Shown: positions 1 through 7,706 of the stretch, piece by piece | Numbering within the stretch: position 1 is the first letter of the stretch | Layout of the letters: every line of letters starts with the position of its first letter | Assembly (NCBI GenBank): GCA_019637445.1 | Contig: JAHBVS010000003.1 | Span: forward strand, 1 to 64,000 | Direction: 5' to 3' | DNA length: 64,000 bases | Origin: Gemmatimonadaceae bacterium | Lineage (GTDB): Bacteria > Gemmatimonadota > Gemmatimonadetes > Gemmatimonadales > Gemmatimonadaceae | The notes under the pieces: model-generated | The model's input: only the letters and a program-made list of their open reading frames with translations | Databases searched by the model: none | Told to the model about the DNA's origin: nothing | Program-made: the position numbers and the translations under genes

Positions 1-84
1 GCGACCCACACGGTGACAGGTGCTTGGAAAGTCGGGTAGACATGTCGCCGCATCACTCTCCACTCTGCGTCGCTCGACGGTGAT

Positions 85-537
85 ATGCTCCCGAGACTCG
101 CCGGACTCCTAGACAGACACGCGCTTCTGCTCGCGGTTGTCGGCATCGCTGGCTGCGCAGACCCGCTCTCGCCGCGCGACGTGGCTGGCGTGTATGCGCT
201 GCGCACCATCCCGCCCTCGGTGATGGATGGAGGCGACGTCCTCCGATTGCTCGCCGACACGCTTGTGCTCCACGCCGATGGAACCGGTGAACGCCGCAGC
301 AGCCTCGAGCGCACGCTTGCGGATTCACCGGTTCCGGTGATCGAGGTGCTTTTCAGCGACCTGACGTATCGCCTCAAGGGACGGTTCGTGGGAGTCGAGC
401 CCGTGCCTGGTCCATGCGAGGCCTGCGCGGGCGGGCCCCTCCCGCCGCTGCGGTTTGAGTTCCTCGGGCGTGCTCTGCGGTTTCGCTCGCTCCCTGGCTT
501 GATGTTCGACCGGGTTGCGGACGCGCCGGCGCCCTAA
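85..537 (+). CDS. Cassette 1: predicted lipoprotein of unknown function
   Basis: This 150-residue protein has a hydrophobic leader followed by a lipobox (VGIAGC, cysteine 24), so it is probably a lipoprotein. The rest has no family I recognise; a CEAC pair near residue 112 could form a disulphide. The TAA stop is the TAA inside the R'' box of the following attC, so the gene fills the cassette to its last base. The 5' end of the cassette lies outside the window, because the reverse complement of its R'' box is not found upstream. Only the signal and cassette position are supported; function is unknown. Confidence 0.7.
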   Translation: MLPRLAGLLDRHALLLAVVGIAGCADPLSPRDVAGVYALRTIPPSVMDGGDVLRLLADTLVLHADGTGERRSSLERTLADSPVPVIEVLFSDLTYRLKGRFVGVEPVPGPCEACAGGPLPPLRFEFLGRALRFRSLPGLMFDRVADAPAP

Positions 538-667
538 CGACGCTTGCAGCTGACGGTCGCGCTAGGGAAGCGGGAGCGGGGCGCGCGCCATATGCCCTAG
601 GCCGGTCTGGCGCGCGCCCCGCTCCCGCATTTTGTTAGAGCGTCCGCAGCTGAAGCAAACGTTATGC
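532..667 (+). other. attC site 1
   Basis: R'' box CCCTAAC at 532-538 and R' box GTTATGC at 661-667, with the recombination point after G661. The arms are GCGGGAGCGGGGCGCGCG and its complement around a short loop. The arms are nearly identical to those of attC 12, 9.5 kb away. Confidence 0.93.
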
Positions 668-1509
668 TGACCACACGCACTTCACGCAGAACGCTGATCG
701 CGCTTGGCGTCGCCCTGGTCGCGCTCGCCGGGCTCTGGTTTGGCGTCCGGCGGCCGGTCGAGCTCGTTGCTCTGGCCGATCCCTTCCTGTACAACGGTCC
801 TGCGGCCGTCGGGCTCCCGGTTCGCGCCCGCGACGCGCTTGGGCGCGAAGTCGGGGTCGAGCTTGCCGCGACCGCGATCCGCACCGGCATCGCAGAGGTC
901 GACGGTCAGAGGCTGCGCTGCCTAAGCGCCGGCGACACCGAGGTACGAGTGCGGTCCGGTCGGCTCACCACCTCGTTCCTGCTCCAGTGTCGGCCCGTCG
1001 CCGCCTTCGCGCCATTTCAGTCCCTCGAGCTTGTGCTCGGCGGTCCGCCACAGCTGCTCCCCGTGGTGGCCTTTGACACCCTGGGCCAGCTGGTCGACGC
1101 GCTTCGCTTCTCCGCCGTGTCGAGCGACACCTCGGTGGTCGTGGTGCACGGTGGGTACGCGGTGCCGCGGGCGCTCGGGCAGGTTCAGGTCACGGTGGAC
1201 GTCGGTGGTCTTGCCACGCGGATGGCCGTCGAGGTGACCGAAATCGTCGCGCGGGAGGCCGTGCAGCTGGCGGGCGGCGAGTATCGGAGCTGGGAGCTAG
1301 GGCCCGGGCGCTATCGAGCGGAGCTGGTCGCCACCGGCTCGGAGCGCATGCGGCCCGCCGCGACGTGGCGCAGCGTGAACGCGAACTGCGCCTACGAGCC
1401 GCAGTCGCGCGCGACACTGCATTGCGTGCTGGAGGAGCCCGGTCGCGTGGTATTGCTGGCCGACGCTTCGGTGTCGGCGGCAGTGCGGATTCATCGTCGG
1501 CTGCGGTAG
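664..1509 (+). CDS. Cassette 2: membrane-anchored or secreted protein with Ig-like (BIG2-type) repeats
   Basis: This 281-residue protein has an N-terminal hydrophobic segment (about residues 10-28) after an arginine-rich start, so it is either anchored in the inner membrane or exported. The remainder reads as beta-rich Ig-like modules of the kind seen in bacterial surface proteins (short threonine/valine strands, 'SAVSSDTSVVVV'), followed by a C-terminal domain with two cysteines. The ATG is formed by the attC R' box itself (GTTATGC), and no ribosome binding site can lie inside the cassette. Function is unknown; the Ig-like assignment is by eye. Confidence 0.7.
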   Translation: MLTTRTSRRTLIALGVALVALAGLWFGVRRPVELVALADPFLYNGPAAVGLPVRARDALGREVGVELAATAIRTGIAEVDGQRLRCLSAGDTEVRVRSGRLTTSFLLQCRPVAAFAPFQSLELVLGGPPQLLPVVAFDTLGQLVDALRFSAVSSDTSVVVVHGGYAVPRALGQVQVTVDVGGLATRMAVEVTEIVAREAVQLAGGEYRSWELGPGRYRAELVATGSERMRPAATWRSVNANCAYEPQSRATLHCVLEEPGRVVLLADASVSAAVRIHRRLR

Positions 1510-1515
1510 CGCGCA

Positions 1516-1648
1516 GCATAACGACGCTTGCAGCAGATGGCCGGGCTTCGGTAGCGGCCGGGCGGCCACGCCTTGATATTGGGACGGACGGGCGTGGCCG
1601 CCCGTCCGCATCTTATTTGAACGGCCACTGCTGAAGCAAACGTTATGC
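1516..1648 (+). other. attC site 2
   Basis: R'' GCATAAC at 1516-1522 and R' GTTATGC at 1642-1648. Arms of the GGCCGGGCGGCCACGCC family, shared with attC 5, 8, 10 and the decayed site at 10,919. Confidence 0.93.
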
Positions 1649-1661
1649 TGGCGGCAGACAG

Positions 1662-1877
1662 CTGACTCGCTACGGCTTCACCGTTAGTGTTGCCCACGCC
1701 GACCCGTTCGCAATCGTTCGAGTCGCCAGCCCGCGGAATGATTGGAAACGTCCGCGTCGAGAGCCACGCGGCTTGGGCGGCTCGGCCCGATCCGAAAGTG
1801 TGGTGCAGCGCCCGGCGAGTTCATCGGCAGTGCAGGGAACGTCCTGCCGCATAGGATCTGCAAACGCCGCAGCATAA
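1662..1877 (+). CDS. Cassette 3: doubtful 71-codon ORF with CTG start
   Basis: Cassette 3 (1643-1984) is only 342 bp and has no convincing ATG/GTG gene. An ATG in the R' core (1645) opens a six-codon ORF whose TGA (1663-1665) overlaps a CTG at 1662; from there a frame stays open for 71 codons and ends on the TAA of the attC R'' box, as higA does. The same start-stop overlap occurs in cassettes 6 and 12, where the downstream gene has a normal start. There is no homology I recognise, and CTG starts are rare, so the cassette may equally be non-coding. Confidence 0.25.
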   Translation: MTRYGFTVSVAHADPFAIVRVASPRNDWKRPRREPRGLGGSARSESVVQRPASSSAVQGTSCRIGSANAAA

Positions 1878-1990
1878 CGACGCTTGCAGCTGACGGGCCG
1901 CGGCTAGGGAAGGCCTAGGCCAAGCGGGCTGGCGCCCGCAGGGCCTAGGCCTCTTATTGAACGCGTCCGCAGCTGAAGCAAACGTTAGCC
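1872..1990 (+). other. attC site 3
   Basis: R'' GCATAAC at 1872-1878 and R' GTTAGCC at 1984-1990. Short 119-bp form with AAGGCCTAGGCC and GCGGGCTGGCGCCCGC elements; same family as attC 4 and 6. Confidence 0.93.
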
Positions 1991-1992
1991 TG

Positions 1993-2481
1993 ATGAGGCA
2001 GAGTTCGATGCGACGGCTGATTCTCCGAGTTCTGGTGGCGGTTCTCGCCGCGACGCTTGCGCCGGCCGCCGGAGGCGCCCAAGACTCGCCTGCCGCGCCT
2101 CGCGTAGAACGATATTGGCAGTCCGCGATAATGGGGCTTGGCTACGGAGCCCCCAACCGCTGGTTTCTCACAATCGGAGCGTTCGAGGGCAACGCAACCA
2201 GTATCTCTGGTCGCGTGGTGATGCTCGAGGTTGGGCAAGCAGGCACGCGCCTCGGCGCCGGGTACGCGGTCCACGCCGAGGCCGTCGGGGCACTCGCACG
2301 CGTGACTGCGCTGCGCACTTACGGGCATCCGCGCTGGGCCGCGCCGAACCGCACGATGGTCGGACCTGAGATCCGACTCGCAGTGCTCGGCTCGTTTGGG
2401 GTCGCGTGGCTGTGGGATGTCGGCCCGCGGCCGCGATCGGGTGCCCCACTTGTCGCGTACTCAATCAGCTTCTTTCTATAG
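1993..2481 (+). CDS. Cassette 4: exported protein, possibly a small outer-membrane beta-barrel
   Basis: The product (162 residues from ATG 1993, or 157 from ATG 2008) begins with a clear Sec signal peptide, arginines then a leucine/valine/alanine core, probably cleaved near GGAQD. The mature part alternates hydrophobic and polar residues and ends in '...AYSISFFL', a terminal aromatic-hydrophobic pattern like that of outer-membrane beta-barrels. No family is recognised. The reading frame is also open upstream through the attC right half to a TTG at 1957, but a start inside the cassette fits the signal peptide better. Confidence 0.6.
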   Translation: MRQSSMRRLILRVLVAVLAATLAPAAGGAQDSPAAPRVERYWQSAIMGLGYGAPNRWFLTIGAFEGNATSISGRVVMLEVGQAGTRLGAGYAVHAEAVGALARVTALRTYGHPRWAAPNRTMVGPEIRLAVLGSFGVAWLWDVGPRPRSGAPLVAYSISFFL

Positions 2482-2492
2482 GGCTCGTCACA

Positions 2493-2611
2493 GGCTAACG
2501 ACGCTTGCAGCTGACGGGCCGCGCTAAGGAAGGCCTGGGCCAAGCGGGCTGGCGCCCGCAGGGCCCAGGCCATCTTATTGAATGCGTCCGCAGCTGAAGC
2601 AAACGTTATCC
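2493..2611 (+). other. attC site 4
   Basis: R'' GGCTAAC at 2493-2499 and R' GTTATCC at 2605-2611. Arms GGCCTGGGCC/GGCCCAGGCC. Confidence 0.93.
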
Positions 2612-2621
2612 AGACGAGTCA

Positions 2622-3701
2622 ATGCCGAGTGAGTTCTTGAAGTGGCGTCATCGCGTCGTCCTCGCAGCTGTGTGTGTAGGCGCGGCTTGTGAGCGCGCAC
2701 CGAGTTCGACGGCGCCTTCGCTTGCGCTTGTGCCCATCGGCGTGGTCGAGCTCGAGGAGCCGGAGTCGGCACCTCTCGGCATGGCGGGTGGGTTCGCACG
2801 CACCGCGGACGGTCGATTCCTCGTCTCCGATCGGCAGCGCGGCACGCTGCTGGTCCACGGACCCGACGGAAGGCGCGAGGCAGAGATCGGGAGGCGCGGT
2901 AGCGGCCCCGGCGAGTGGGCGTCTGGGCCGTTCCGAATCTTCCCGTTCGACGATTCCACCGTTGCGGTGAGCGACGGGGGTCTCCTCAAGGTGTTTCCCA
3001 TCGAGCGGCCAGAGAACGCGTGGATTCGCACGCAGTCTCCGACCACTCCCGCCTTCAGTGCGCGCGGAGGGACGGTTCTCGCCAGACGCATCAACCGTGA
3101 CCACCGCGCGACCATGATGCGCTTCCGAGGCCCCGCCGATTCCGCGGAACTCGGCGGCCCCTTTCCAAGCCAGTTGGGGCGGAGCCGCACCGTGGACATG
3201 ATGCTGGTCTTCGTCGCAGCCACTCCGCTGGTGGCAGACTCGTTCGCGGTGTTCACGCAGGGGTCGGACTTTCTGTTCATCGGTCCGTTCGCGGGACCGT
3301 ATGACAGCCTGTATCTGCCGCCAGTTACCCGCCGCGGCGCCATGGCAGAGATCCTGGGTGCCGTGCGCGACGAGGACCCCGAGTCTGCTATGAAGGCGGC
3401 ATACCAGGCCTCCTATCCGTTGGACGTGCAAAGGCTTGGCTCACCGGGAGTGGTCGCGGTCCTGACCATTGATCAGGAGTTTCTCGGGAATCGCATGGCG
3501 GGCACGTTGCATCTCTCCGCAGCGAACCTTCGCACACGCGTTGCGTGTGGCGAGGTGCGGGTGCCCGTGTACTCAGATCCGCAGCCGTGGGCGGTCATTG
3601 GCGGGGATACCCTGTTCGTGTTCTCGCACGAGACCGACACGCTTTCCGCGCGCACGGCGCTGCGTGTGCGGAAGTTCCGCGTGGATCGAGAGGCATGTTG
3701 A
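2622..3701 (+). CDS. Cassette 5: six-bladed beta-propeller (NHL-like) lipoprotein
   Basis: The 359-residue product starts with a short leader and lipobox (VGAAC, cysteine 23). The next 100 residues show repeated propeller signatures: 'TADGRFLVSDRQRGTLLVHGPDG', then 'GRRGSGPGEW', then 'FDDSTVAVSDGG'. The RGSGPGEW motif is typical of the 6-bladed propeller proteins (BF3164/NHL-like) common in Bacteroidota and Gemmatimonadota. Such proteins are thought to be surface or periplasmic ligand-binding scaffolds; the ligand is unknown. Start ATG lies 10 bp after the attC R' box. It is among the larger cassette genes here. Confidence 0.75.
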   Translation: MPSEFLKWRHRVVLAAVCVGAACERAPSSTAPSLALVPIGVVELEEPESAPLGMAGGFARTADGRFLVSDRQRGTLLVHGPDGRREAEIGRRGSGPGEWASGPFRIFPFDDSTVAVSDGGLLKVFPIERPENAWIRTQSPTTPAFSARGGTVLARRINRDHRATMMRFRGPADSAELGGPFPSQLGRSRTVDMMLVFVAATPLVADSFAVFTQGSDFLFIGPFAGPYDSLYLPPVTRRGAMAEILGAVRDEDPESAMKAAYQASYPLDVQRLGSPGVVAVLTIDQEFLGNRMAGTLHLSAANLRTRVACGEVRVPVYSDPQPWAVIGGDTLFVFSHETDTLSARTALRVRKFRVDREAC

Positions 3702-3717
3702 GGATTGGAGCGGCGCT

Positions 3718-3850
3718 GGATAACGACGCTTGCAGCAGATGGCCGGGCTTCGGTAGCGGCCGGGCGGCCACGCCTTAGGTTAGGGGCGGTCGGGCGTGGC
3801 CGCCCGTCCGCATTTCATTTGAACGGCCACAGCTGAAGCAAACGTTATGC
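3718..3850 (+). other. attC site 5
   Basis: R'' GGATAAC at 3718-3724 and R' GTTATGC at 3844-3850, with GGCCGGGCGGCCACGCC-type arms. Confidence 0.93.
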
Positions 3851-3870
3851 GGATGGGAGCGGCATCATGA
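3847..3870 (+). other. Core-site mini-ORF overlapping the cassette 6 start codon
   Basis: The ATG within the R' box GTTATGC opens a seven-codon frame (M-R-M-G-A-A-S) whose TGA at 3868-3870 overlaps the ATG (3867) of the cassette gene in an ATGA arrangement. This geometry allows translational coupling, so ribosomes could enter from the recombination site. Coupling is inferred. Confidence 0.45.
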
Positions 3871-4073
3871 GCGAGCAGGCTCCTCGTCGAGGAGTAGTTG
3901 CGCGGGTATTCGCCGGCCTGCTGTCACCCCTGCTAGTGGTGGCGGGCGTCTGGTCGCTGGTTCGCGACGGCTGGCTCGGTTTCCTACCAGCACTCGGCGT
4001 GATCGCGCTCGGCGTGGCTGCCGCCGCCTTCGCATGGAGCGGCCGTGAACCGAGGTGGTTCCGACCCTCTTAG
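3867..4073 (+). CDS. Cassette 6: small two-helix membrane protein
   Basis: A 68-residue protein with two predicted transmembrane segments (about residues 11-30 and 38-58), a positive N terminus (RRGVVARVF) and a basic, tryptophan-containing C terminus. No family is recognised. A GGGAG motif lies about 8 bp before the ATG and the start also overlaps the stop of the seven-codon core-site ORF. Small membrane proteins of this type are common in cassette arrays. Confidence 0.65.
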   Translation: MSEQAPRRGVVARVFAGLLSPLLVVAGVWSLVRDGWLGFLPALGVIALGVAAAAFAWSGREPRWFRPS

Positions 4074-4102
4074 CGGTGCAGCTCTGGCATGCGGTGGCCA
4101 CC

Positions 4103-4221
4103 GCATAACGACGCTTGCAGCTGACGGGCCGCGCTAAGGAAGGCCTGGGCCAAGCGGGCTGGCGCCCGCAGCGCCCAGGCCAGTTTATTGAATGCGTCCG
4201 CAGCTGAAGCAAACGTTAGAC
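4103..4221 (+). other. attC site 6
   Basis: R'' GCATAAC at 4103-4109 and R' GTTAGAC at 4215-4221. The short 119-bp family, nearly identical to attC 4. Confidence 0.93.
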
Positions 4222-4232
4222 CGACAGAGACC

Positions 4233-4715
4233 ATGTCGCTGCAACTCCAAACTGTGCACGTGTTCGGCGAGGACTATCCCGGTGATGCTCCGTGGCAGCT
4301 CCTCGAGTGGTGCATGCGCCAGGGTGGGACCGAGTTCACCGTCGGAGGCATCCTCGTGGAGGGCGGCTCGCGCGCCGTCTTCGACGCATTCGACCGCATC
4401 GCAGATTCTCATCGACTCCCCCGGTCACCTCGCTACGATTTGTGCGCAGGGCGGGTTCTTGTCACAGACCTCTGGCGCCTGAACCCTGACACCGTCTCGG
4501 CGCTTCGGGTGGCATTCCCGGAGGGGTACTTCTCGTATCGGCCGGCCGACGCCTGGCACGAAGATCTCAGCGTCTATCGCGCGAGCGGCGAGCTGCTCTT
4601 CGCCGTCGTCACACATGAGTCTGAAGGCGTGCTACGCATCACGGACGCCGAGAAGACATCCCTCGTCAGCGAAGGATTCTCGGTGCACCCGGAGGGCAGG
4701 TACGTGGGGTACTGA
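4233..4715 (+). CDS. Cassette 7: soluble hypothetical protein
   Basis: The 160-residue product has no signal peptide or transmembrane segment and looks like a compact cytosolic alpha/beta protein. I do not recognise a family. The ATG at 4233 follows the R' box by 11 bp; the frame is also open upstream to a TTG at 4188 inside the attC, but that would add only attC-encoded residues (AEANV), which recur before other cassettes. Confidence 0.6.
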   Translation: MSLQLQTVHVFGEDYPGDAPWQLLEWCMRQGGTEFTVGGILVEGGSRAVFDAFDRIADSHRLPRSPRYDLCAGRVLVTDLWRLNPDTVSALRVAFPEGYFSYRPADAWHEDLSVYRASGELLFAVVTHESEGVLRITDAEKTSLVSEGFSVHPEGRYVGY

Positions 4716-4725
4716 TGCGGCTGCG

Positions 4726-4864
4726 GTCTAACGACGCTTGCAGCAGATGGCCGTGCGTCGGAGGCGGCGGCGGGGCCGCCGCCTGTTGACCTAGGGCAGG
4801 GCGTTTGCGGCGGCCCCGCCGCCGCGTCTTATTTGAACGGCCACTGCTGAAGCAAACGTTAGCC
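4726..4864 (+). other. attC site 7
   Basis: R'' GTCTAAC at 4726-4732 and R' GTTAGCC at 4858-4864. Longest site (139 bp), with GGCGGCGGGGCCGCCGCC-type arms not shared by the others. Confidence 0.92.
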
Positions 4865-4898
4865 GGATGCAGTAGGGTTCGATGCAAGGGGAGGATCC

Positions 4899-5255
4899 AT
4901 GACTGACGAATGGGCACCTGAACCAGAACCGGCCGGCAACCTGCAGCCACCGCGTCGGAATCCGCCGACCGCGGTCGGCGTGCTCACCCCGCCACCGCCG
5001 CATCGTCCGCAGCGTACTCGGTATCGAGCCTCAAGCCTGCGTCGGCGCCTGGCCCAAGCTTTTCTTGGCGCCTCCGGCGCCTTTGCCGGCATCGCGGCGG
5101 CGAGCATCGCCACTCACCCGGTGGCGGTAGCCGCTGGCTCGCTCCTGGCTCTGGCTGGCGCGCGACTGCTCGGCATCTCGGTGCGCAGCAACTCGGCTCC
5201 ACGTGAGCTGGCGCTGGTCCCTGACCGCAAGTCGTCACGCAAGCGAGCGGCTTGA
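4899..5255 (+). CDS. Cassette 8: small membrane protein, paralog of the gene at 10538
   Basis: The 118-residue product has an acidic, proline-rich N terminus (EPEPAG..., then PPPPHRP at about residues 31-37), a basic stretch (SSLRRRLAQ), two hydrophobic segments (about residues 52-68 and 74-92) and a basic tail. A GGGGAGG ribosome binding site precedes the ATG. It is about 85% identical (18 differences by hand alignment) to the product of 10538-10894, and the upstream non-coding sequence is also similar, showing a cassette duplication. Function unknown. Confidence 0.7.
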   Translation: MTDEWAPEPEPAGNLQPPRRNPPTAVGVLTPPPPHRPQRTRYRASSLRRRLAQAFLGASGAFAGIAAASIATHPVAVAAGSLLALAGARLLGISVRSNSAPRELALVPDRKSSRKRAA

Positions 5256-5279
5256 CGCCGCGAGTTCGCCACCGGCACC

Positions 5280-5412
5280 GGCTAACGACGCTTGCAGCTG
5301 ACGGCCGTGCGTCGGTAGCGGCCGGGCGGCCACGCCATAGGTTTGGGGCGGTCGGGCGTGGCCGCCCGCCCGCATTTCATTAGAACGGCCGCAGCTGAAG
5401 CAAACGTTATGC
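5280..5412 (+). other. attC site 8
   Basis: R'' GGCTAAC at 5280-5286 and R' GTTATGC at 5406-5412, with GGCCGGGCGGCCACGCC-type arms. Confidence 0.93.
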
Positions 5413-5681
5413 AGAGAGACCAGCGCCGCGATCACTTCGGCAGCTTGGCCAGGTTCGCTGAAGTTCTTGGGGTGAACTGCAACTGCACTCGGCTAGGTTC
5501 GCTCGCGCGCCGCGCTGAGTCCTTCGCGCCGGTACTTCAATCGTGGCGCGGCCCGTGTGGGCCGATGCAGGAGCACGCCGGGATCCCGTTCGCCCCCGGG
5601 GTCGCAACGGGCGGCTGTTACGGGTTCGCCGGTGCGGATTCGGTGACGGTCGTGCTCCTGCATAACGACGCTTGCAGCTGA
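5409..5681 (+). CDS. Cassette 9: hypothetical protein reading into its attC
   Basis: A 90-residue frame starts at the ATG of the R' box (GTTATGC), fills the 384-bp cassette and stops at a TGA inside the following attC, so its last few residues (HNDACS) are attC-encoded. It has five cysteines, including CNC and the attC-derived one, and no recognisable family, signal or membrane segment. There is no ribosome binding site inside the cassette. It is the longest forward frame but not strongly supported. Confidence 0.45.
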   Translation: MQRDQRRDHFGSLARFAEVLGVNCNCTRLGSLARRAESFAPVLQSWRGPCGPMQEHAGIPFAPGVATGGCYGFAGADSVTVVLLHNDACS

Positions 5682-5796
5682 CGGGCCGCGCTAGGGTAGC
5701 GTGGGCGGGGCGCTCGCTGGTTGCCCTAGGCTGGTCTAGCGAGCGCCCCGCCCACGCATTTTGTTAGAGCGTCCGCAGCTGAAGCAAACGTTAGTA
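5660..5796 (+). other. attC site 9
   Basis: R'' GCATAAC at 5660-5666 and R' GTTAGTA at 5790-5796. Arms GGGCGGGGCGCTCGCT and complement. Confidence 0.93.
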
Positions 5797-5822
5797 CGAC
5801 GGGGAGGGTCTGGCGGCGACTC

Positions 5823-6254
5823 ATGGCAGCACACGCTTCAGTGCACCTTCTCGACGTCCTGCTCGGTGCGCTCTCCGCCAAGGGGCTGAGCCCTGACGCG
5901 CTTGAGCCCTGGAGCGCCTGGGTGGCCTTCAAGGAGTTTGCGCGCGCCGCCGCCGAGGATCCGGATCCGGGTGTGAGCGTTCAGATCGACCCCGCAGGTG
6001 ATCGCGAGCCCGTCCGCCTCATCTTCGCTCGGCAGGTCGCAGTGCGCCGCGACGACCGTCTGGAGCCGGTGGGTGCTGTCGTGTGCGAGCTGACCTACGC
6101 GCCGCGGCGACGACCACCCCTGACGTGGCACGCGTGGAGCTTCGATTACCCGGACTTTGCGCACTTCATCGACTCGGTCGACCAGCATCCGCTTGTCGCG
6201 GATCTGTTGGTGACGCGCCCGCTCTCGACATCAGTGTACTGGAGAGAGGCGTGA
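5823..6254 (+). CDS. Cassette 10: soluble hypothetical protein
   Basis: A 143-residue protein with no signal or transmembrane segment. The N-terminal half is helical; the second half has beta-strand-like stretches (PVRLIFARQVAVRRDD, GAVVCELTY) and ends 'STSVYWREA'. I do not recognise the family. It starts 26 bp after the R' box, with a GGGAGGG motif about 15 bp upstream. Confidence 0.6.
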   Translation: MAAHASVHLLDVLLGALSAKGLSPDALEPWSAWVAFKEFARAAAEDPDPGVSVQIDPAGDREPVRLIFARQVAVRRDDRLEPVGAVVCELTYAPRRRPPLTWHAWSFDYPDFAHFIDSVDQHPLVADLLVTRPLSTSVYWREA

Positions 6255-6272
6255 TGCCTTCCGCTTGCCGCG

Positions 6273-6405
6273 TACTAACGACGCTTGCAGCTGATGGCCG
6301 TGCGTCGGTAGCGGCCGGGCGGCCACGCCTTGATATTGGGACGGACGGGCGTGGCCGCCCGTCCGCATTTCGTTAGAACGGCCACAGCTGAAGCAAACGT
6401 TATAC
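6273..6405 (+). other. attC site 10
   Basis: R'' TACTAAC at 6273-6279 and R' GTTATAC at 6399-6405, with GGCCGGGCGGCCACGCC-type arms. Confidence 0.93.
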
Positions 6406-6419
6406 CGACGGAGCTAGCT

Positions 6420-6623
6420 ATGAGAAGCGGTCGAACCGCACGCGAATGGGCAGCGCGCCGCACTGGCCTCGTCGGCGTGCGCTTCGGAACTGCCTCGATT
6501 GCCGCTGGAGGCAGTGTGCTCGGAGGCAGGGATCCCGGGTATCTGACGTCTGCCCGCTTCTTCGGTTCAACGCAGCTGTTGCGAAGTGTGGTATGGGTAC
6601 TACCGGCGGTCGGCGTGTCCTAG
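6420..6623 (+). CDS. Small hypothetical protein at the start of cassette 11
   Basis: A 67-residue, arginine- and glycine-rich frame beginning with ATG 6420 after a GGAG motif. The last third is hydrophobic (LLRSVVWVLPAVGVS). No family is recognised. The frame is also open upstream through the attC right half. It ends where a long inverted repeat begins, so it may be the remains of a separate small cassette gene. Confidence 0.4.
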   Translation: MRSGRTAREWAARRTGLVGVRFGTASIAAGGSVLGGRDPGYLTSARFFGSTQLLRSVVWVLPAVGVS

Positions 6624-6629
6624 AGCGGC

Positions 6630-6701
6630 CGCACTGATGACGGCAGCACTTAGCGCGCGAACGAGTAGTTTTGCACAGGCACACGCGCGGTCATCAGTGC
6701 G
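6630..6701 (+). repeat. Long inverted repeat (12-bp outer and 6-bp inner stems)
   Basis: CGCACTGATGAC at 6630-6641 is the exact reverse complement of 6690-6701. Inside it, CGCGCG at 6654-6659 and 6684-6689 pair as well, leaving a 24-base loop. The repeat sits 27 bp before the cupin start codon. It could be a 5' leader hairpin, a terminator for the upstream ORF without a T-tract, or a protein-binding site. The segment beginning at 6621 faintly resembles an attC right half. Confidence 0.6.
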
Positions 6702-6727
6702 CCGCCCCTCCCTCCCCCGGAGATTGT

Positions 6728-7117
6728 ATGGCTGAAGAGGATCGCCTGCGCGTGCACCCGCACGAGCGATTGGCTGGCAACGCGCAGCACATCGACTTGG
6801 CGGCCGTGGCCGCGCAGTTGCGCGCCGAGCCCCACGCAGCGAAGAATGGACACCGTCAGGTCGCGCTCGCGCGGCATGGTTCACTCGCCCATCTGCTGTT
6901 CGTGTTCGAGCCGGACGGTAAACTCAAGGCGCACCGCACCGACGGCGAGGTCACCATTCACGCGCTTTCCGGAGAGCTCGTGGTGACACTGGAGGATGGT
7001 CCGCGCGTCGTCAGCGGTGGGCAACTGCTTTGTCTCGCAGGGAATGTTACACACTCCGTGCGCGCGACGAAGGCGAGCGAGATGCTCCTGACCATCTGTC
7101 ACCATACCCGCGCGTAG
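6728..7117 (+). CDS. Cupin-domain protein
   Basis: This 129-residue protein has the small single-domain cupin fold: 'LLFVFEPDGKLKAHRTDGEVTIHALSGELVVTLEDG' carries a first cupin motif with histidines and the LSGELVV strand, and 'QLLCLAGNVTHSVRATKASEMLLTI' the second with its histidine. Such proteins bind a metal and are often sensors or stress-related. Its neighbours are a heme-copper-like membrane protein and NirK, so a role in nitrogen-oxide response is possible but inferred. The start ATG is preceded by GGAG. Confidence 0.75.
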   Translation: MAEEDRLRVHPHERLAGNAQHIDLAAVAAQLRAEPHAAKNGHRQVALARHGSLAHLLFVFEPDGKLKAHRTDGEVTIHALSGELVVTLEDGPRVVSGGQLLCLAGNVTHSVRATKASEMLLTICHHTRA

Positions 7118-7162
7118 CTTGGCATCATCATTGACGCCGCCGAGCGAGAGCCGAGCGCCATC

Positions 7163-7600
7163 GTGAGCCCACTGGTCCGTCGCTATCTCAAGACGGCCAT
7201 CGCCTTCCTGCTGATCGGGTTGGGCCTGGGATTCTGGATGCTACTCGGCCGGGAGTTCGGTGTACCGGTGGCTTGGCGGTTGCGCAGCGCACACACACAC
7301 GCGTTGCTAGTGGGATTCGTGCTGATGATGATTGCCGGCGTCGCACTGTGGATGTTCCCGCGCCCTCGCGCCGGTGAGGCCAAGCATCATCCGCTGCTCG
7401 CGGAGATTGCCTGGTGGGGTATCGCGGGAGGCACCGGAGTACGCGTGCTGCTGGAGTCGTGGCCAGGAACACATCAGGGCGTAGCGTGGCGCGCGACCAT
7501 TGTCGTGGCGGCGGCGCTGCAGGTTGCCGGACTCGGACTGTTCTTCGTGGCACTGTGGCCACGGATCCGGAGTTCCGGCGCGAAGACCGAAGTGCGCTAG
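7163..7600 (+). CDS. Four-helix membrane protein resembling a heme-copper oxidase subunit I fragment
   Basis: A 145-residue protein with four predicted transmembrane helices (about residues 9-31, 43-65, 80-97, 107-130). The motif HTHALLVGFVLMMIAGVALWMFPR after the first helix resembles short proteins annotated as cbb3-type or NorB-like subunit I. It is far shorter than a true oxidase (over 450 residues), so a catalytic role is doubtful. It starts with GTG, 45 bp after the cupin gene, and converges with nirK. A role linked to nitric oxide handling is inferred from context only. Confidence 0.6.
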   Translation: MSPLVRRYLKTAIAFLLIGLGLGFWMLLGREFGVPVAWRLRSAHTHALLVGFVLMMIAGVALWMFPRPRAGEAKHHPLLAEIAWWGIAGGTGVRVLLESWPGTHQGVAWRATIVVAAALQVAGLGLFFVALWPRIRSSGAKTEVR

Positions 7601-7706
7601 GTGGACGGACAGGCGACTGCCAGCACGCGCGGCTCGCACAGCGGCGGCGGTTGGGCTGGGCTCTTGGGCTTAGTGCTCATCGGCCTCTTCCAGCCCCAAA
7701 CTCGGC

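Noticed and set aside
1670-1875. Short minus-strand frames in cassette 3 as genes
   Set aside because: They run against the usual cassette direction, lack ribosome binding sites and have no protein-like features; high GC explains them.
1957-1992. N-terminal extension of the cassette 4 product encoded by the preceding attC
   Set aside because: The extension would place attC-encoded residues before a normal signal peptide and depends on a TTG inside the attachment site; the internal ATG is a better start.
7163-7600. True cbb3 oxidase or nitric oxide reductase catalytic subunit
   Set aside because: It has 145 residues and four helices, without the six metal-binding histidines of a catalytic subunit I, so it can only be a related fragment or small homolog.
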